Positions 1 to 7,453 of a stretch of 8,204 nt of DNA are shown here, in pieces. The stretch spans positions 1 through 8,204 of the forward strand of contig CAZPMO010000203.1 in the NCBI GenBank assembly GCA_964587515.1, given 5' to 3'. Source of the DNA: CAZPMO01 sp964587515. Lineage in GTDB: Bacteria > Pseudomonadota > Alphaproteobacteria > MPNO01. The position numbers and the translations under genes are program-made. Position 1 is the stretch's first letter. Each line of letters starts with the position of its first letter. Below the pieces are notes generated by a model. It had not been told where the DNA came from. It ran no database searches and saw only the letters and a program-made list of their open reading frames with translations.

Positions 1-503
1 ACGACCACCTCCGGCCCGGCCCCCTGGTCCAGCGTAGTCAGAATATCGCGCACGCTGGTCGCCGCCGCGAGTTCGACCGGCGCGTCGGCAAGGCCCAGAC
101 GGGCCGCGCGCAAGCGCACCTGCTCGACCGATTCCTCGCCCGAGATATATGCGCAAGGGGCGTCGGCGGCGATTGCGCCGACGGCCTGAAGCACGAGTGT
201 CGATTTGCCGATACCCGGATCGCCGCCAATCAGAACCGCCGATCCCGGCACCAGCCCACCGCCGCACACCCGGTCGAACTCGCCGATGCCGGATGCGCGC
301 CTCGGGGCGGGCCTGGTCTCGCCGGCCAGGCCGACGAAATCGATCGCCCGGCCCTTGCCGCCGCCAAGTCCCTTCGGCGCGGCCTCTCCACGTGGTTCTT
401 CGATAACCGAATTCCAGGCGCCGCAATCGTCGCACCGCCCGGTCCACTTGGAATGGCTCGCGCCACAGTCCTGGCAGACAAATTGCGCGACGGCCCGGGC
501 CAT
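1..503 (-). CDS. radA: DNA repair protein RadA (Sms), N-terminal part, cut by window edge
   Basis: RadA is a RecA-like, DnaB-type ATPase that drives branch migration during homologous recombination. The visible 167 residues start MARAVAQFVCQDCGASHSKW. A C4 zinc finger (Cys10, Cys13, Cys24, Cys27) is followed by a Gly/Arg-rich linker and the RadA phrase ending in a Walker A motif, GGDPGIGKST (about 93-102, Lys100). Further on, YISGEESVEQVRLRA matches the RadA core. The reading frame is open to position 1, so the rest of the ATPase and the Lon-protease-like C-terminal domain lie outside the window. The ATG at 503 is directly preceded by an in-frame TAG, so no upstream start is possible. The 41-bp gap to mlaF has no clear Shine-Dalgarno sequence, so the gene probably relies on the upstream transcript. 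Family assignment is very secure. Confidence 0.96.
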   Translation of the reverse strand, partial: MARAVAQFVCQDCGASHSKWTGRCDDCGAWNSVIEEPRGEAAPKGLGGGKGRAIDFVGLAGETRPAPRRASGIGEFDRVCGGGLVPGSAVLIGGDPGIGKSTLVLQAVGAIAADAPCAYISGEESVEQVRLRAARLGLADAPVELAAATSVRDILTTLDQGAGPEVV

Positions 504-544
504 CTAGGTCAGGCGCCCGCGCGCGCCGGTGCCGGGGAAATGGT

Positions 545-1324
545 TCAAGGTCTACCAATCTCCATCTGGATGGGTCCTTCGGCGCGGCCGTGGATGAACT
601 GGTCGACATGGGCGTTATCGGAATGGTCGATTTTGCCGATATCGCCGGTCCAGATGATCTTGCCGTTATAGATCATGGCGACCCGATCGGCGATCTTGCG
701 GGCGCTGACCATGTCGTGGGTGATTGATAGCGCGGTCGCGCCAAGTTCGCGCACGCACTGAATAATCAGGTCGTTGATCACGTTGGCCATGATCGGGTCG
801 AGCCCGGTGGTCGGTTCGTCGAAAAACAGGATTTCCGGCTCGGTCGCGATGGCGCGGGCCAGTCCGACGCGTTTTTGCATGCCGCCCGACAGTTCCGACG
901 GGGACAGCTCGCCGACCGCCGCGCCAAGCCCGACCTGTGACAGTTTTTCGAGCGCCAGCCGCTTGGCGTCCTCGCGGCTCATCCGCTGGCCGGCGATCAG
1001 CCCGAACGCGACGTTCTCCCAGACCGGCAGGCTGTCGAACAGCGCGGCGCCTTGAAAAAGCATGCCGAATTTCCTGGTCACGGCCTCGCGATCCCGGGTC
1101 CGCATGCCGACGACTTCCTGGCCGTCGATCCGGATGCTGCCGGAATCCGGGAACAGGATGCCGATGATGTTCTTGATCAGCACCGATTTGCCGGTGCCCG
1201 AGCCGCCGATGACCCCCAGCGATTCACCACGTCTCACATCAAGGTCGACCCCGTCGAGCACGACCTTGCCGGCAAACGATTTCCGCAGGTCGCGCACTTC
1301 GATTTTGTTGGGCGTCTCGGTCAT
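545..1324 (-). CDS. mlaF: MlaF-type phospholipid ABC transporter ATP-binding protein
   Basis: This is the cytoplasmic ATPase that powers an MlaE-type permease moving phospholipids between inner and outer membrane (Mla/Ttg2A family). The 259-residue protein has every ABC element: Walker A GGSGTGKS (40-47), Q-loop Gln91, signature LSGGMQKR (145-152), Walker B ILFFDEP (165-171, Glu170), D-loop GLDP (174-177) and H-loop His203. Start choice: the frame stays open upstream inside mlaE, but only the ATG at 1324 gives a normal ABC N-terminus (MTETPNKIEVRDLRKSF). Its ATG overlaps the mlaE TGA as ATGA, a classic translational-coupling arrangement, and there is no separate ribosome-binding site. The C-terminus (FIHGRAEGPIQMEIGRP) is short. 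The Mla label rests on overall resemblance and on the adjacent MlaE protein; exact substrate and direction of transport are inferred. Confidence 0.93.
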   Translation of the reverse strand: MTETPNKIEVRDLRKSFAGKVVLDGVDLDVRRGESLGVIGGSGTGKSVLIKNIIGILFPDSGSIRIDGQEVVGMRTRDREAVTRKFGMLFQGAALFDSLPVWENVAFGLIAGQRMSREDAKRLALEKLSQVGLGAAVGELSPSELSGGMQKRVGLARAIATEPEILFFDEPTTGLDPIMANVINDLIIQCVRELGATALSITHDMVSARKIADRVAMIYNGKIIWTGDIGKIDHSDNAHVDQFIHGRAEGPIQMEIGRP

Positions 1325-2100
1325 GGCACCGTCGAAAAGAAAGCTTCGGTAATCAGGTAATTGCTGCCGAGGATCAGGACGGACGCCGAAACAACGGCGC
1401 TGGTGGTCGCCGCGCCCACTCCCTGCGCGCCGCCGCGCGAATGATAGCCGTGATAGCAGCCCATCAGCGAGATCAAAAAGCCGAATACGCCGGCTTTCAC
1501 CAGGCCCGAGATCACGTCCATCGCCTGCAGGAAGTCCCACGAGCTTTTGAGATAGATAGCCGGATTGAAACCCAGCTTGTGGATGCTGACCAAATAGCCG
1601 CCGAAGACGCCGATGATGTCGCCGACGATCACACACAATGGCAGCGTCAGCAGCCCGGCGATCAGTCGTGGCGCGACTAGGTATTTGAATGGGTTGGTCG
1701 AGAGCGTCGATAGCGCGTCGATCTGTTCGGTTACGCGCATGGTGCCGATTTCCGCCGCCATCGCCGCACCGATACGGCCCGCGACCATCAGTCCGGCCAG
1801 CACCGGAGCAAGCTCGCGCGTAATTGACAGCACCACCACGTTGGCGATCGCGCTTTCCGCGTTGAAGCGCGAGAACCCGGTATAGGATTGCAAGGCCAGC
1901 ACCATGCCGGTGAACAGGGTCGTCAGCCCCACCACGGGCAGCGAGTAGTAGCCGACTTCGATCATCTGGCGGCCGATCAGGCGCGGATAGATCGGCGGCC
2001 TGAAGCTGTGCATGATTCCGTTGCCGGCGAATATCCCAAGCCGCCCCGTTGCGGTCAGGAAGGAGATGAAGACCCGTCCGACAGCGGCCAGAAATCCCAT
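1321..2100 (-). CDS. mlaE: MlaE-type lipid asymmetry ABC transporter permease
   Basis: This integral inner-membrane permease of the MlaE/YrbE/Ttg2B family pairs with the ATPase encoded immediately downstream. The 259 residues match the usual family length. Hydrophobic segments lie at roughly 52-72, 85-110, 145-172, 195-216 and 232-252. The family's best-conserved stretch is present at about 95-130, running from RELAPVLAGLMVAGRIGAAM through EIGTMRVTEQIDAL, and a second conserved loop, GYHSRGGAQGVGAATT, lies near 218-233. The amphipathic N-terminus (about 1-45) fits the interfacial helix known in the family. The ATG at 2100 is 3 bp after the alr stop and the gene's TGA overlaps the mlaF ATG, so alr, mlaE and mlaF should be co-translated. 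No MCE protein (MlaD), MlaC or MlaB gene is visible next to it. Permease identity is secure; the precise physiological role is inferred. Confidence 0.94.
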   Translation of the reverse strand: MGFLAAVGRVFISFLTATGRLGIFAGNGIMHSFRPPIYPRLIGRQMIEVGYYSLPVVGLTTLFTGMVLALQSYTGFSRFNAESAIANVVVLSITRELAPVLAGLMVAGRIGAAMAAEIGTMRVTEQIDALSTLSTNPFKYLVAPRLIAGLLTLPLCVIVGDIIGVFGGYLVSIHKLGFNPAIYLKSSWDFLQAMDVISGLVKAGVFGFLISLMGCYHGYHSRGGAQGVGAATTSAVVSASVLILGSNYLITEAFFSTVP

Positions 2101-2103
2101 ATT

Positions 2104-3183
2104 TCAGCCCATGCTCCCAAGATAAACGCGTGCGATCCGCGCGCCAAGACCGGCAAGGATCTCATAGCCGATCGTCCCCGTCTCGCGGGCAAGATCATCG
2201 ACGTCGTAATGAGGTCCGATCAATTCAATAGAATCGCCCGTATTCAGCGCGTCGGCCGGCGCACCCGTGACGTCGAACGTCGTCAAATCCATGGAAATAC
2301 GCCCTACCACGGGGACCTCTGTGTCCCCGACATAACCGATGCCGCAATTGCTCAGCGTGCGCGGATAGCCGTCGGCGTAACCCATGGCAACTGTGGCGAG
2401 TCGGTGGCCCCCGGGCACCCGGCGCGTGGCACCGTAGCCAACGCTCATTTCACTGTCAACGTCGCGCAAACGCAGGATTTTCGCTTGTAAACGAACCACT
2501 TGCGCCATCCGATTCGGCTGGTCGGGGACGCAGTTGATGCCGTAGAGCGCGGCGCCCGGCCGCGCCAGGTCGAAATGAAAGTCGGGATCAAGGAAGATGC
2601 CCGCGGAATTCACCAGCGAGGCGCGCGCATCCGGCAGGCGATCGCGGGCGATGCGGAAACGCGCGAGCTGGTCACGGTTCAGAGGGTTATCCGGCTCATC
2701 GGCGCAGGCGAGGTGGCTCATGATCAGCTCGACTTCGAGGCCGTCGGCCGGGGACGCCGCGAAGGCGTCGAATTCCACCGGGGTGAGCCCGGCCCGCCCC
2801 ATGCCGGTGTCGAGCTTGATTGCCGCCCGGCGCCCGCCATTGGCGCGGCCGTGCGCCGCCCAGCGCGCGATCTGGTCGGGATCGCCCAGCACCGGCACCA
2901 GGTTATGGTTGTCGAAGGAGACCTCGTCCCCCGACGCGACGCCGTCGAACGCATAGATCGTCGCGTCGGCGGCATGGGGCGCGAGCGTGTCTCTTAACAG
3001 GACGCCTTCGTTGATGTCGGCGATGAAAAACCGGCGGCAGCCCTCGGCCGCAAGCCGCCGCGCCACTGGGCCCAGTCCCAACCCGTATGCGTTCGCCTTG
3101 ACCACCGCGCCGCATTCGACGCCGCCCAGCTGCGATTGCAGCAAATGGTAATTTGCCGCGACCGCGTCGAGGTCGACAGTCAT
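2104..3183 (-). CDS. alr: Alanine racemase (PLP-dependent)
   Basis: Alr interconverts L- and D-alanine in the cytoplasm, supplying D-Ala for peptidoglycan. The 359-residue product carries the PLP-lysine motif VVKANAYG (Lys29), the DTGMGR motif (125-130) with Lys123 and Arg130 at the spacing of the carbamylated lysine and arginine of Geobacillus Alr, the catalytic-tyrosine motif VGYGATRR (Tyr250), MGYADGYPR (267-275) and GRISMDL (294-300). The N-terminal TIM barrel and C-terminal beta domain are both complete. The start used is the ATG at 3183, whose A lies in the TAATG left by a 4-codon minicistron (ATG at 3197). That places the PLP lysine about ten residues earlier than in Geobacillus Alr. 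The frame is open upstream, and a CTG at 3213 behind a GGGAGG sequence would add ten residues, so the true start is uncertain. It lies 26 bp after dnaB, in the same direction. Confidence 0.96.
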   Translation of the reverse strand: MTVDLDAVAANYHLLQSQLGGVECGAVVKANAYGLGLGPVARRLAAEGCRRFFIADINEGVLLRDTLAPHAADATIYAFDGVASGDEVSFDNHNLVPVLGDPDQIARWAAHGRANGGRRAAIKLDTGMGRAGLTPVEFDAFAASPADGLEVELIMSHLACADEPDNPLNRDQLARFRIARDRLPDARASLVNSAGIFLDPDFHFDLARPGAALYGINCVPDQPNRMAQVVRLQAKILRLRDVDSEMSVGYGATRRVPGGHRLATVAMGYADGYPRTLSNCGIGYVGDTEVPVVGRISMDLTTFDVTGAPADALNTGDSIELIGPHYDVDDLARETGTIGYEILAGLGARIARVYLGSMG

Positions 3184-3209
3184 TACCGCTCGCGCATGGG
3201 GCGCACTAG

Positions 3210-4715
3210 TCAGAACGGAACGCCTCCCTCGTCGTCGCGGGGGTCGGTGGAGTCTTCGATGTTGTCGAACTTGGTCACCATCGCGTGGAAGCGCAGTTCG
3301 ATCTTGCCGGTCGGTCCATGGCGTTGCTTCGCCATGATCACCTCGGCCTTGCCATCGACGGCGGTTCGGCTTTCTTCCCAGGTCATGTGACGTTCGTGGA
3401 ATTTCTCCGTGGTCTCGTCGGCGCGCCGCGACGGTTCGGTGCGTTCCAGATAATATTCCTCACGGTAGATGAACATCACCACGTCGGCGTCCTGCTCGAT
3501 GGTGCCCGATTCACGGAGATCGGCGAGTTGCGGCCTTTTGTCCTCGCGTTGCTCGACCGCGCGCGAGAGCTGCGACAGCGCCAGCACCGGAACATCGAGT
3601 TCCTTGGCCAATGTTTTCAGGCCGCGGGTGATTTCCGAAATTTCCTGCACGCGGCTGTCGTTGCGGTTCATGTTGCTGCCCTGCAGGAGCTGCAGGTAAT
3701 CGACGACGATCAGCGAGAGCCCGTGCTGTCGTTTCAGGCGCCGCGCCCGTGTCCGCAGCGCGGACACCGTCAGCGCCGGTGTGTCGTCGATGAAGAAGGG
3801 CGCCTTCTGGATACGCTGGCTCGCGACCACGAGGCTTTCGAACTCGCGCTCATTCAGTTCGCCCTTGCGTATTTTGTCCGACGCGATTTGCGCCTCTTCG
3901 GCGAGAATACGGTTGGCGAGTTGCTCGGCCGACATTTCCAGCGAGAAGAAACCGACCGGCGCGACTTCCGCTTCCCCGTCATCGTCCTCGCGAATCGTCT
4001 TGGCGATGTTGAACGCGATGTTGGTGGCCAGCGCTGTCTTGCCCATCGAGGGCCGCCCGGCCAGGATGATCAGATCGGACCGGTGCAGCCCGCCCATCAT
4101 AAGATCGAGCGCGTGGAAGCCTGTGGCCTCGCCCGGCAGCCCTTCGCGCCGGAACGCCGCCTGCGCCATTTCGATGGCGGCCGTCATGGACTGGGTGAAG
4201 GGCCGGAAGCCGCCTTCGTATTCGCCCGTCGTGGCGAGATCGTAGAGCTTCTGTTCGGCGGATTCGATCTGTTGGGTGGCGGCGTGTTCCAGGTCGGCGC
4301 CGTAAGCCTCGTTGACGACGTCGGTGCCAAGTTCGATAAGCTCGCGGCGGAGATGGAGGTCGTGGATCACCCGGCCGTAATGTTCGGAATTGATAATGGT
4401 GACCGCGTCGGCCGCCAATCGGGCGAGATAATCCGCGCCGCCGACTTCGTCATAGGCCTCGTCGTTGTCGAAAAAATGCTTCAGCGTCGTCGGGTCGGCG
4501 CGCTGACCACGTTCGATAAGCGTGCCGCAGGCCTGATAGATGCGCCCGTGCAGCGGATCGGCGAAATGATCGGGCGTCAGAAAGTCCGAGACCCGTTCAT
4601 AAGCCCGGTTATTGATCAGGATCGCGCCCAGCAAACCCATCTCCGCCTCGAAATTTTGCGGCGGCGAACGGTATTCGGTGGTGTCGTCGTCGATGGTTCT
4701 GAAGGGGCTGCTCAC
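3210..4715 (-). CDS. dnaB: Replicative DNA helicase DnaB
   Basis: DnaB is the hexameric 5'-3' helicase that unwinds DNA at the replication fork and binds primase through its N-terminal domain. The 501-residue product has the N-terminal domain (about 17-120, starting PPQNFEAEMGLLGAIL), a linker, and the RecA-like motor: Walker A AGRPSMGKT (219-227, Lys226), catalytic-glutamate motif FFSLEMS (256-262), Walker B VVDYLQLL (337-344), sensor ALSQLSRAVEQR (379-390) and the arginine-finger region KQRHGPTG (463-470). An acidic insertion (about 242-250) and a longer one (about 422-450) fit alphaproteobacterial homologues. The start is GTG (4715), five bases after AAGG; no in-frame ATG gives as good an N-terminus. 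The protein ends with an acidic tail (DDEGGVPF). It heads the run alr-mlaE-mlaF-radA. I found no convincing promoter in the 174 bp upstream. Confidence 0.97.
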   Translation of the reverse strand: MSSPFRTIDDDTTEYRSPPQNFEAEMGLLGAILINNRAYERVSDFLTPDHFADPLHGRIYQACGTLIERGQRADPTTLKHFFDNDEAYDEVGGADYLARLAADAVTIINSEHYGRVIHDLHLRRELIELGTDVVNEAYGADLEHAATQQIESAEQKLYDLATTGEYEGGFRPFTQSMTAAIEMAQAAFRREGLPGEATGFHALDLMMGGLHRSDLIILAGRPSMGKTALATNIAFNIAKTIREDDDGEAEVAPVGFFSLEMSAEQLANRILAEEAQIASDKIRKGELNEREFESLVVASQRIQKAPFFIDDTPALTVSALRTRARRLKRQHGLSLIVVDYLQLLQGSNMNRNDSRVQEISEITRGLKTLAKELDVPVLALSQLSRAVEQREDKRPQLADLRESGTIEQDADVVMFIYREEYYLERTEPSRRADETTEKFHERHMTWEESRTAVDGKAEVIMAKQRHGPTGKIELRFHAMVTKFDNIEDSTDPRDDEGGVPF

Positions 4716-4889
4716 GTCGACCTTACCTCGCTAATCACGTCGCGAAGGTGCACACGAATCGGCGGAGCCCGAAAGATAAAGAATACCGGCAACGCAAATT
4801 CCCATACGGGCAACATGGGGATTGCGGGGACAAGTGCCAGGGTTCGGCGGCGAAGCTGTGCACCGAATTGGGGCGTAGTTATGGCAGGT
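4716..4889. other. cfa-dnaB intergenic region
   Basis: These 174 bp must carry any promoter proper to the dnaB operon and the end of the cfa transcript. On the minus strand there is a short hairpin, CCCAT-N9-ATGGG (4801-4819), without a T-run, so it is not a convincing terminator. AT-rich patches (about 4775-4800) contain TATTCT- and TATCTT-like hexamers, but no properly spaced -35 element. A purine-rich AGCGAGGTAAGG just before the GTG serves as the dnaB ribosome-binding site. Confidence 0.5.
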
Positions 4890-6146
4890 TTAAGCCACGA
4901 TGCCGGATTTCTTGGCGTCCTTGCGGGATTCCGCTTCGGTCTCCGCGTCGGCGCGCTCCCAATCGGTGATGTAATCGCGCGTCAGCGGCACGGCGTCCTG
5001 ACGCCGCGCGACCTGTATCTGGAAGACCATCTGGTTCCAGTGCCGGAACACCATCTCGCATGCCTTGAGATAGAACTCCCACATGCGGCAGAAACGTTCG
5101 TCATAGATTCTGCAAACTTCGGCCCGGTTGTCCTGGAAGCGGTCATGCCAGTGGACCAGTGTTTCGGCATAGTGCAGCCGCAGTATCTCGAGGTCGGTCA
5201 CGTAGAGATTTTCTTTTTCGATGGCCGCCAGCACTTCGGACAGCGCCGGGGTGTAGCCACCGGGGAAGATATATTTCCTGAGCCACGCGTTGGTGGTGCC
5301 CGGCGGTTCCATGCGTCCGATCGAATGCAGCAGCATCACGCCGTCGTCCGTCAGCAGGTCGCGGACCTTGGAGAAGAATTCGCGATAGTGATTGGCGCCC
5401 ACATGTTCGAACATGCCGACCGAAACGATACGGTCATAGGCGCCTTTTTCGTCGCGGTAATCCTGTAGGCGGAAACGCACGCGTTCGTCGAGGCCGGCGT
5501 CGGTGACGCGTTGCCGGGACAGAGCAAATTGCTCCTCGGACAGGGTCACGCCGGTGACATCGATGTCCTCCACATTCGCAAGATGGAGCGCGAGACCGCC
5601 CCAGCCGGAGCCGATATCGAGCACTTTCTGGCCGGGCTCCAGCAGCAGTTTCGCGGCGATGTGACGCTTCTTGTTATCCTGCGCGGTCTCCAGCGATTCT
5701 CCCGGGCTGGTGAAGTAGGCGCAGGAATATTGCCGGTCCTCGTCGAGGAAAAGATCGTAAAGCCTGCCCGAGAGGTCGTAATGATGGGCGATATTTTTCT
5801 TGGCGCGCCCGATCGGGTTGTGCTGGCTCAGCCAGCGCAGCCGATAGGCCAGCCACAAATTGATCTGGAAGAATAATCGATATTCGGCGGCCTCGGCGTT
5901 GATGCACAGCAATTCGAGGAAATCGCCGAGACTTCCGTCCTCGATGGTCAGCGTGCCGTCCATATAGGCTTCGCCAACTTTGAGCCATGGGTTTAACAGC
6001 AGCGACCGGTGCAGCGACCGGTCGTGCAGGCGGACCGTGCAGATCGGTCCCTTGCCGCCACGAATTTCATGTGACCGGCCGTTTGCGTCGATCAGCGTCA
6101 GCGTTCCCGCCGTGAAGATCTTGCGGAATCCCCATACCAGCAGCAT
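4890..6146 (-). CDS. cfa: Cyclopropane-fatty-acyl-phospholipid synthase (SAM-dependent)
   Basis: Cfa transfers a methylene group from S-adenosylmethionine to cis double bonds of phospholipid acyl chains at the inner membrane, usually as cells enter stationary phase or meet acid stress. The 418-residue product has an N-terminal lipid-binding domain (about 1-105, with NPWLKVGEAYMDG) and a methyltransferase domain with the SAM motif VLDIGSGWGGLA (175-186). Residues at the bicarbonate site known from E. coli Cfa appear conserved: Cys142 in YSCAYF, Glu247 in MFEHVG, His274 in HSIGR and Tyr326 in LHYAETL. HHYDLS (121-126) is also typical. The ATG at 6146 follows a strong GGGGAGG with a 6-base gap. 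The last 20 residues are charged and probably disordered. Its own promoter (6246-6274) suggests it is regulated separately from the acyl-CoA dehydrogenase gene. Some relatives make other methylated lipids, so the product is inferred. Confidence 0.94.
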   Translation of the reverse strand: MLLVWGFRKIFTAGTLTLIDANGRSHEIRGGKGPICTVRLHDRSLHRSLLLNPWLKVGEAYMDGTLTIEDGSLGDFLELLCINAEAAEYRLFFQINLWLAYRLRWLSQHNPIGRAKKNIAHHYDLSGRLYDLFLDEDRQYSCAYFTSPGESLETAQDNKKRHIAAKLLLEPGQKVLDIGSGWGGLALHLANVEDIDVTGVTLSEEQFALSRQRVTDAGLDERVRFRLQDYRDEKGAYDRIVSVGMFEHVGANHYREFFSKVRDLLTDDGVMLLHSIGRMEPPGTTNAWLRKYIFPGGYTPALSEVLAAIEKENLYVTDLEILRLHYAETLVHWHDRFQDNRAEVCRIYDERFCRMWEFYLKACEMVFRHWNQMVFQIQVARRQDAVPLTRDYITDWERADAETEAESRKDAKKSGIVA

Positions 6147-6194
6147 CGCATACCTCCCCGCGGCCGGTTCCGAATTCGCCTGATTGTCCTCTCG

Positions 6195-6218
6195 TGCCGG
6201 GTGTAAATTTCCCCGGCA
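6195..6218 (-). promoter_or_regulatory. Hairpin in the cfa 5' untranslated region
   Basis: A perfect 7-bp inverted repeat, TGCCGGG and CCCGGCA, is separated by a 10-base AT-rich loop. It lies between the proposed cfa promoter and its ribosome-binding site. On the minus strand it is followed by CGAGAGG and not a T-run, so it is unlikely to terminate transcription. It could instead shape the leader or act as a post-transcriptional control site. Confidence 0.4.
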
Positions 6219-6245
6219 TCTCGAATTGCGACCGCTTTCTCCAAA

Positions 6246-6274
6246 ATCATAATCCGAAACGGGTTGGATTCCAA
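6246..6274 (-). promoter_or_regulatory. Putative sigma70-type promoter of cfa
   Basis: On the minus strand a -35-like TTGGAA (6274-6269) and a -10-like TATGAT (6251-6246) are separated by exactly 17 bases. They match the consensus at 4/6 and 5/6 positions. Transcription would start near 6239, giving a leader of roughly 90 bases. A small dyad, TTGGA-T-TCCAA (6264-6274), covers the -35 element and could be an operator half or chance. No experimental support is available here. Confidence 0.42.
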
Positions 6275-6286
6275 TTACCTACGTCG

Positions 6287-7453
6287 TCAGTATGATCGTG
6301 GCAGGCCAAGCACCCTTTCGCCGAGATAATTGAGAATCATTTCGCGGCTGACCGGGGTAATCCGGTTGATGAGAATTTCCCGGAAGTAGCGCTCCACGTG
6401 GTATTCCTTGGCATAGCCCATGCCGCCGTGGGTCATCACCGCGCGTTCGCAGGCGCGGAACCCGGCCTCGGCACCGAGAAATTTCGCCGCGTTTGATTCC
6501 GCGCCGCACGGTTCGCCCTGGTCGTAGAGCCAGGCGGCCTTGAAAACCATGAGATCGGCGGCCTCGAGCTCGGCCCAGCTTTCCGCCAGCGGGTGTTGGA
6601 TAGCCTGATTTTTACCGATCGGCCGGCCGAATACTTCGCGTTCGCCGGCATATTCGACCGCCCGGCCAAGCGCCAGCCGTCCAATGCCGACGCCTTCCGC
6701 CCCGACCAGGATTCGTTCCGGATTGAAGCCGTGCAGGATGTATGAAAAACCCTTGCCTTCGTCGCCGATCAGATCGCCCGCGGCGACCGGCAGGCCATCG
6801 ATGAACACCATGTTGGAATCGACGGCCTTGCGGCCCATTTTTTCGATCTCGCGGACCTCCACATAATCACGGTCGAGATCGGTGTAGAACAGCGACAATC
6901 CGTCCGTTGGCCGGGCGCATTGTTCGATCGGGGTCGTGCGGGCGAGCAGGAGGATCTTGTTGGCGGTCTGGGCCGTGGTGGTCCAGATCTTGCGGCCATG
7001 AACGACCCAACCGTTGCCCGCGCGTTCGGCGCGGGTCTCGATGCGCGAGGTCTCAAGCCCGGCATTGGGTTCGGTTACACCGAAACAGGCGCGGTCCTCG
7101 CCGGCGATCAGCGGCGGCAGGAAGCGTTTTTTCTGATCCTCCGCGCCGAACACCACAACGGGGTTCAGCCCGAATATTGCAATATGTATGGCCGATGCGC
7201 CGCTCATCGCCGCGCCGGACTGGGCGATGGTCTGCATCATGATCGCGGCTTCGGTCACGCCAAGCCCGGCGCCGCCATAAGCCTCCGGCATGGCGATCCC
7301 GAGCCAGCCGCCGGCCGCGACGTCGCGGACGAAGTCCTCCGGCATGCCGCCTTCACGGTCGCGCTCCAGCCAATATTCCGCGTCGTAATTGGCGCAGAGC
7401 CGCTCGATGGCGTCGCGGATCGCGTCCTGTTCCTCGGTCCGTCTATAGTCCAT
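6287..7453 (-). CDS. Acyl-CoA dehydrogenase family protein
   Basis: This FAD-dependent enzyme should introduce an alpha-beta double bond into an acyl-CoA thioester and pass electrons to electron-transfer flavoprotein. The 388 residues match family length. Visible are the N-terminal helical domain, the substrate/FAD signature CFGVTEPNAGLETS (123-136) followed by KIWTTTA (155-161), the FAD-binding stretch EREVFGRPIGKNQAIQHPLA (271-290) and the C-terminal GGMGYAKEYHVERYFRE (343-359). Where most members have an I-Y-E-G-T motif with the catalytic glutamate, this protein reads RITPVSREM (364-372). A glutamate (Glu246, in GFNPERILVGAEG) instead stands where isovaleryl-CoA and long-chain enzymes carry their base. 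The ATG at 7453 was chosen over an in-frame TTG at 7483 because it gives the normal N-terminus (MDYRRTEEQDAIRDAIERL). The substrate cannot be told from sequence. A 140-bp gap with a promoter separates it from cfa. Confidence 0.92.
   Translation of the reverse strand: MDYRRTEEQDAIRDAIERLCANYDAEYWLERDREGGMPEDFVRDVAAGGWLGIAMPEAYGGAGLGVTEAAIMMQTIAQSGAAMSGASAIHIAIFGLNPVVVFGAEDQKKRFLPPLIAGEDRACFGVTEPNAGLETSRIETRAERAGNGWVVHGRKIWTTTAQTANKILLLARTTPIEQCARPTDGLSLFYTDLDRDYVEVREIEKMGRKAVDSNMVFIDGLPVAAGDLIGDEGKGFSYILHGFNPERILVGAEGVGIGRLALGRAVEYAGEREVFGRPIGKNQAIQHPLAESWAELEAADLMVFKAAWLYDQGEPCGAESNAAKFLGAEAGFRACERAVMTHGGMGYAKEYHVERYFREILINRITPVSREMILNYLGERVLGLPRSY

Noticed and set aside
1325..1636. N-terminal extension of mlaF by about 104 residues to an upstream ATG
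   Set aside because: The extension lies wholly within mlaE in another frame and is Arg-rich shadow; the ATPase has a normal N-terminus from the ATG at 1324 that overlaps the mlaE stop.
4731..4805. Small minus-strand frame (MGICVAGILYLSGSADSC...) upstream of dnaB, resembling a hydrophobic leader peptide
   Set aside because: There is no ribosome-binding site before its ATG, and the length is within chance expectation for this intergenic region.
3285..5468. A 727-codon open frame on the plus strand, opposite most of dnaB and the 3' half of cfa
   Set aside because: It spans two clearly real minus-strand genes and the gap between them, and its translation (rich in Arg, Gly, Val and His, no recognisable domain) is typical of antisense frames kept open by GC-rich codon use.
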